A stretch of DNA of 8,263 nucleotides from Candidatus Cloacimonadota bacterium (lineage in GTDB: Bacteria > Cloacimonadota > Cloacimonadia > Cloacimonadales > Cloacimonadaceae). The stretch is from assembly GCA_016875595.1 (NCBI GenBank), contig VGPI01000086.1, positions 1 through 8,263 on the forward strand, in the 5' to 3' direction. The translations under genes were made by a program, and so were the position numbers. The first letter of the stretch is position 1. Every line of letters begins with the position of its first letter. This document shows, in pieces, positions 6,810 to 8,263 of this stretch. The notes under the pieces are model-generated. The model made no database searches. It was given only the letters and a program-made list of their open reading frames with translations, and was not told the origin of the DNA.

Positions 6810-7894
6810 CGATAAAACAACTGCTCTCGGTCCTGGACGGGATGGCGCCGTTCGGGTTAGCCCTGAAGTGGGACAAGGTCGGACTGCAGATCGGCAGCAC
6901 CGACACCCATATCGACAGGATCCTGCTCACTCTTGATGTCACTCCGGCAGCTTGTGACTATGCCATCAAGACCTCCGCCAATGTCATCATATCCCATCAT
7001 CCCATGATCTTCCGTTCCCTGGATAAGATCACCGATCCCTTGTTGCTTAAACTAATTGAACACCGCATCGCCGTGATCGCCATGCATACCAATCTTGATT
7101 GTGCTCCCGGGGGTGTCAGTCATTGTCTTGCCAAAGCCCTTGGTTTAAAGGTGCTTAGACCACTTAGACCGGAGACCGGAGCCCGATGGCATCACCTCAG
7201 TGTAACCGTTCCTCCAGAAGCAGTAGAACTGGTGCGCACTGCGGCATTTGAAGCCGGAGCAGGAAGGATCGGACACTATGCCGGATGTTCTACCAGGCAT
7301 GGCGTTTCTGGGTCATTTATGCCCCTGCCCGGGTCCCAGCCCTTCATCGGAACCGCCGGGATTCTGGAAACTGTCGGCGAGGACGAACTGGAGATGATGG
7401 TCGATGACTTTCGTCTGCCTCAGGTAATTGCAGCCATCCAAACCGCTCATCCTTATGAGACACCGGCGCTTTATCATTATCCCGTGGAAAATATCAATCC
7501 GGCTTATGGATTGGGTTTGCTGTGCTGTTTTGAACCCGCCCAAACCCTGCTGCAGGTCATCGAAACCGTGCAGCAATGTCTGGGTAATCCGCACCCACAG
7601 GTATGGACGGCGGGCAGACAAATGGATCAAAAGGTCAGGACCATCGCCATTTGCGGAGGTGCCGGCAATTCTCTTGTCGCTCTTGCTGCCACTCAAGCCG
7701 ATCTGTTGATCAGTGGCGATCTGACCTATCACACAATCCTGGAAAGTTCAATCCCTTTGATCGATGCCGGGCATTTCTGGACGGAGTATCCAGTGCTCTC
7801 TGATCTGACGGAGAAACTGAGTGATTTTGGTCTGGCTGTTTCGGTCTTGCCCCGATCAGATCATGAATATGCCCGTTGGATACTCATGGCATGA
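6806..7894 (+). CDS. Nif3-like dinuclear metal-centre protein (YqfO type)
   Basis: A 362-residue Nif3/YbgI-family protein, a ring-forming cytosolic protein with a two-metal site whose biochemical role is still unclear (often labelled GTP cyclohydrolase 1 type 2). Visible motifs: WDKVGLQIG at 22-30, IISHHPMIFR at 61-70 (His64/His65), MHTNLDCAPGGV at 93-104 (Asp98), LLISGDLTYHTILE at 300-313 and DAGHFWTEYPVL at 320-331 (His323/Glu327). These supply the expected metal ligands. Residues about 127-235 form an inserted domain, like the PII/CutA-like insert of Bacillus YqfO, which explains the length compared with about 250 residues for YbgI. The start overlaps the protease stop by 4 bp, with AAAGGA at 6793-6798. 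It is last in the operon; no strong terminator follows. Confidence 0.93.
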   Translation: MTIKQLLSVLDGMAPFGLALKWDKVGLQIGSTDTHIDRILLTLDVTPAACDYAIKTSANVIISHHPMIFRSLDKITDPLLLKLIEHRIAVIAMHTNLDCAPGGVSHCLAKALGLKVLRPLRPETGARWHHLSVTVPPEAVELVRTAAFEAGAGRIGHYAGCSTRHGVSGSFMPLPGSQPFIGTAGILETVGEDELEMMVDDFRLPQVIAAIQTAHPYETPALYHYPVENINPAYGLGLLCCFEPAQTLLQVIETVQQCLGNPHPQVWTAGRQMDQKVRTIAICGGAGNSLVALAATQADLLISGDLTYHTILESSIPLIDAGHFWTEYPVLSDLTEKLSDFGLAVSVLPRSDHEYARWILMA

Positions 7895-8037
7895 AACCAG
7901 TTTTTTCTGTTGCGTCACTTGCATCACATTCATGTGCTTAAAAAACCAATCCAAAGCCCTTATCTGGTCATTATCCATCGATCCCGGATTTGGTGTGCGT
8001 TTTTTCTTGACCGTTTTGTACAACAAAAAGAGAGAAC

Positions 8038-8220
8038 TTACCGCGGGATTCTGCTTGTAATGTGTTTTATTCCTCCAACCGTCCCTATGAGGGTTTCGTA
8101 TTGGAACCAACCGGTACTGGGATCATCACCGAAACTTGGTTTGATAACGCGGAATTTGCCGATAGAAAGTTTTACCGCGTTATAGCTCTGGATTAATTTC
8201 CCGGCTTCTTCCTTGCTTGA
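8038..8220 (-). pseudogene. Orphan 60-codon open frame without start codon
   Basis: On the minus strand 60 codons run open from just after a stop (plus-strand 8221-8223) to a TAA (plus-strand 8038-8040). The peptide has a protein-like composition: it begins SSKEEAGKLIQSYNAVKLSI, continues with the segment GDDPSTGWFQYETLIG and ends in HITSRIPR. It has no ATG, GTG or TTG anywhere, so it cannot start normally here. It could be the 3' remnant of a broken gene or simply a chance open frame. I do not recognise a family. Confidence 0.25.
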
Positions 8221-8222
8221 TT

Positions 8223-8250
8223 ACCTTAGTATAACCTTAGTATAACCTTA
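8223..8250. repeat. 11-bp tandem repeat, two copies plus a partial third
   Basis: ACCTTAGTATA occurs at 8223-8233 and 8234-8244, and a third copy (8245-8250) begins ACCTTA before changing into the palindrome. On the minus strand each full unit contains TATACT, a good -10 hexamer, so the block might also act as a leftward promoter; no matching -35 can be assigned inside the window. Confidence 0.8.
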
Positions 8251-8263
8251 CGATCGTAAGGTT
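8244..8263. repeat. Perfect 20-bp palindrome at the window edge
   Basis: AACCTTACGA at 8244-8253 is followed by its exact reverse complement TCGTAAGGTT at 8254-8263, with no spacer. The left arm shares AACCTTA with the 11-bp repeats, so the whole inverted repeat may extend beyond the window in mirror image. It could be an operator, the edge of a mobile element, or an assembly artefact at a contig end. Confidence 0.8.

Larger units (their letters stand above)
7895..8263. other. Gene-poor 3' region
   Basis: After the operon this 369-bp stretch is richer in A and T and holds no intact gene I can support. It contains a T6 tract (7901-7906), a small CACA-TTCA-TGTG hairpin (7925-7936) and an A6 tract (7940-7945), none forming a convincing intrinsic terminator. 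It also contains another T6 run (8000-8005), an orphan minus-strand open frame (8038-8220) and a repeat/palindrome block at the right edge. Plus-strand frames here have unlikely composition and no good ribosome sites. Confidence 0.6.

Noticed and set aside
7901..7945. Operon terminator formed by the T6 and A6 tracts
   Set aside because: The only stem between the tracts is four weak base pairs (CACA/TGTG) centred off the T/A symmetry, and it is not followed by a T run on the plus strand.
7856..8110. 84-codon minus-strand ORF after nif3
   Set aside because: It overlaps the nif3 3' end, has no ribosome site and no recognisable motif, and conflicts with the other minus-strand frame in the same region.
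7910..8185. 91-codon plus-strand ORF in the 3' region
   Set aside because: Composition is unlike the neighbouring genes, the upstream sequence lacks a Shine-Dalgarno site, and no domain pattern is visible.

Overview
The window looks like a bacterial chromosome segment of roughly 50% GC. It has tightly packed genes with clear Shine-Dalgarno sites, a tRNA cluster, and a short repeat array at its left end. The gene set (acetate kinase, a large soluble hybrid sensor kinase, an S4 RNA-binding protein, a membrane-anchored metalloprotease and a Nif3-family protein) fits an anaerobic fermenter. My best guess is the FCB/Cloacimonadota area, but nothing here proves a lineage. No plasmid, phage or transposase gene is present.

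Layout, left to right. (1) Positions 3-230: a non-CRISPR array of about 55-bp units built around the palindromic core GTCCCGACGGGAC. There are four direct copies and one divergent inverted copy at the very edge. Each direct unit also reads as a micro-ORF containing the peptide SRRD. (2) 326-572: three tandem tRNA-Val genes, two identical GAC copies and one CAC, all with encoded CCA. (3) 618-1334, minus strand: a nitroreductase/SagB-like flavoprotein with a lipoprotein-type signal, transcribed towards the tRNAs. (4) 1335-1474: a divergent intergenic region with a good promoter for the minus-strand gene. (5) 1475-7894, plus strand: five genes with gaps of 7, 5, 16 and -4 bp, almost certainly one operon. 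They are ackA, a PAS-PAS-GAF-PAS-HisKA-HATPase-REC hybrid kinase, an RqcP/Hsp15-like S4 protein, a membrane-anchored Peptidase-MA-like HExxH protease, and a YqfO-type Nif3 protein. (6) 7895-8263: no intact gene. It holds a 60-codon minus-strand open frame without a start codon, then 11-bp tandem repeats running into a perfect 20-bp palindrome that ends exactly at the window edge.

How the genes may work together: AckA interconverts acetyl phosphate and acetate. The adjacent cytosolic hybrid kinase carries a complete receiver domain, so a metabolic input (acetyl phosphate or energy status) to signalling is plausible but only inferred. The S4 protein (ribosome/tRNA handling) and the Nif3 protein look like housekeeping genes carried in the same transcript. 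The most unusual material is the repeat array with its micro-ORFs, the duplicated tRNA-Val with a conserved U4-U69 acceptor mismatch, the apparently exported flavoprotein, and the palindrome at the right edge.
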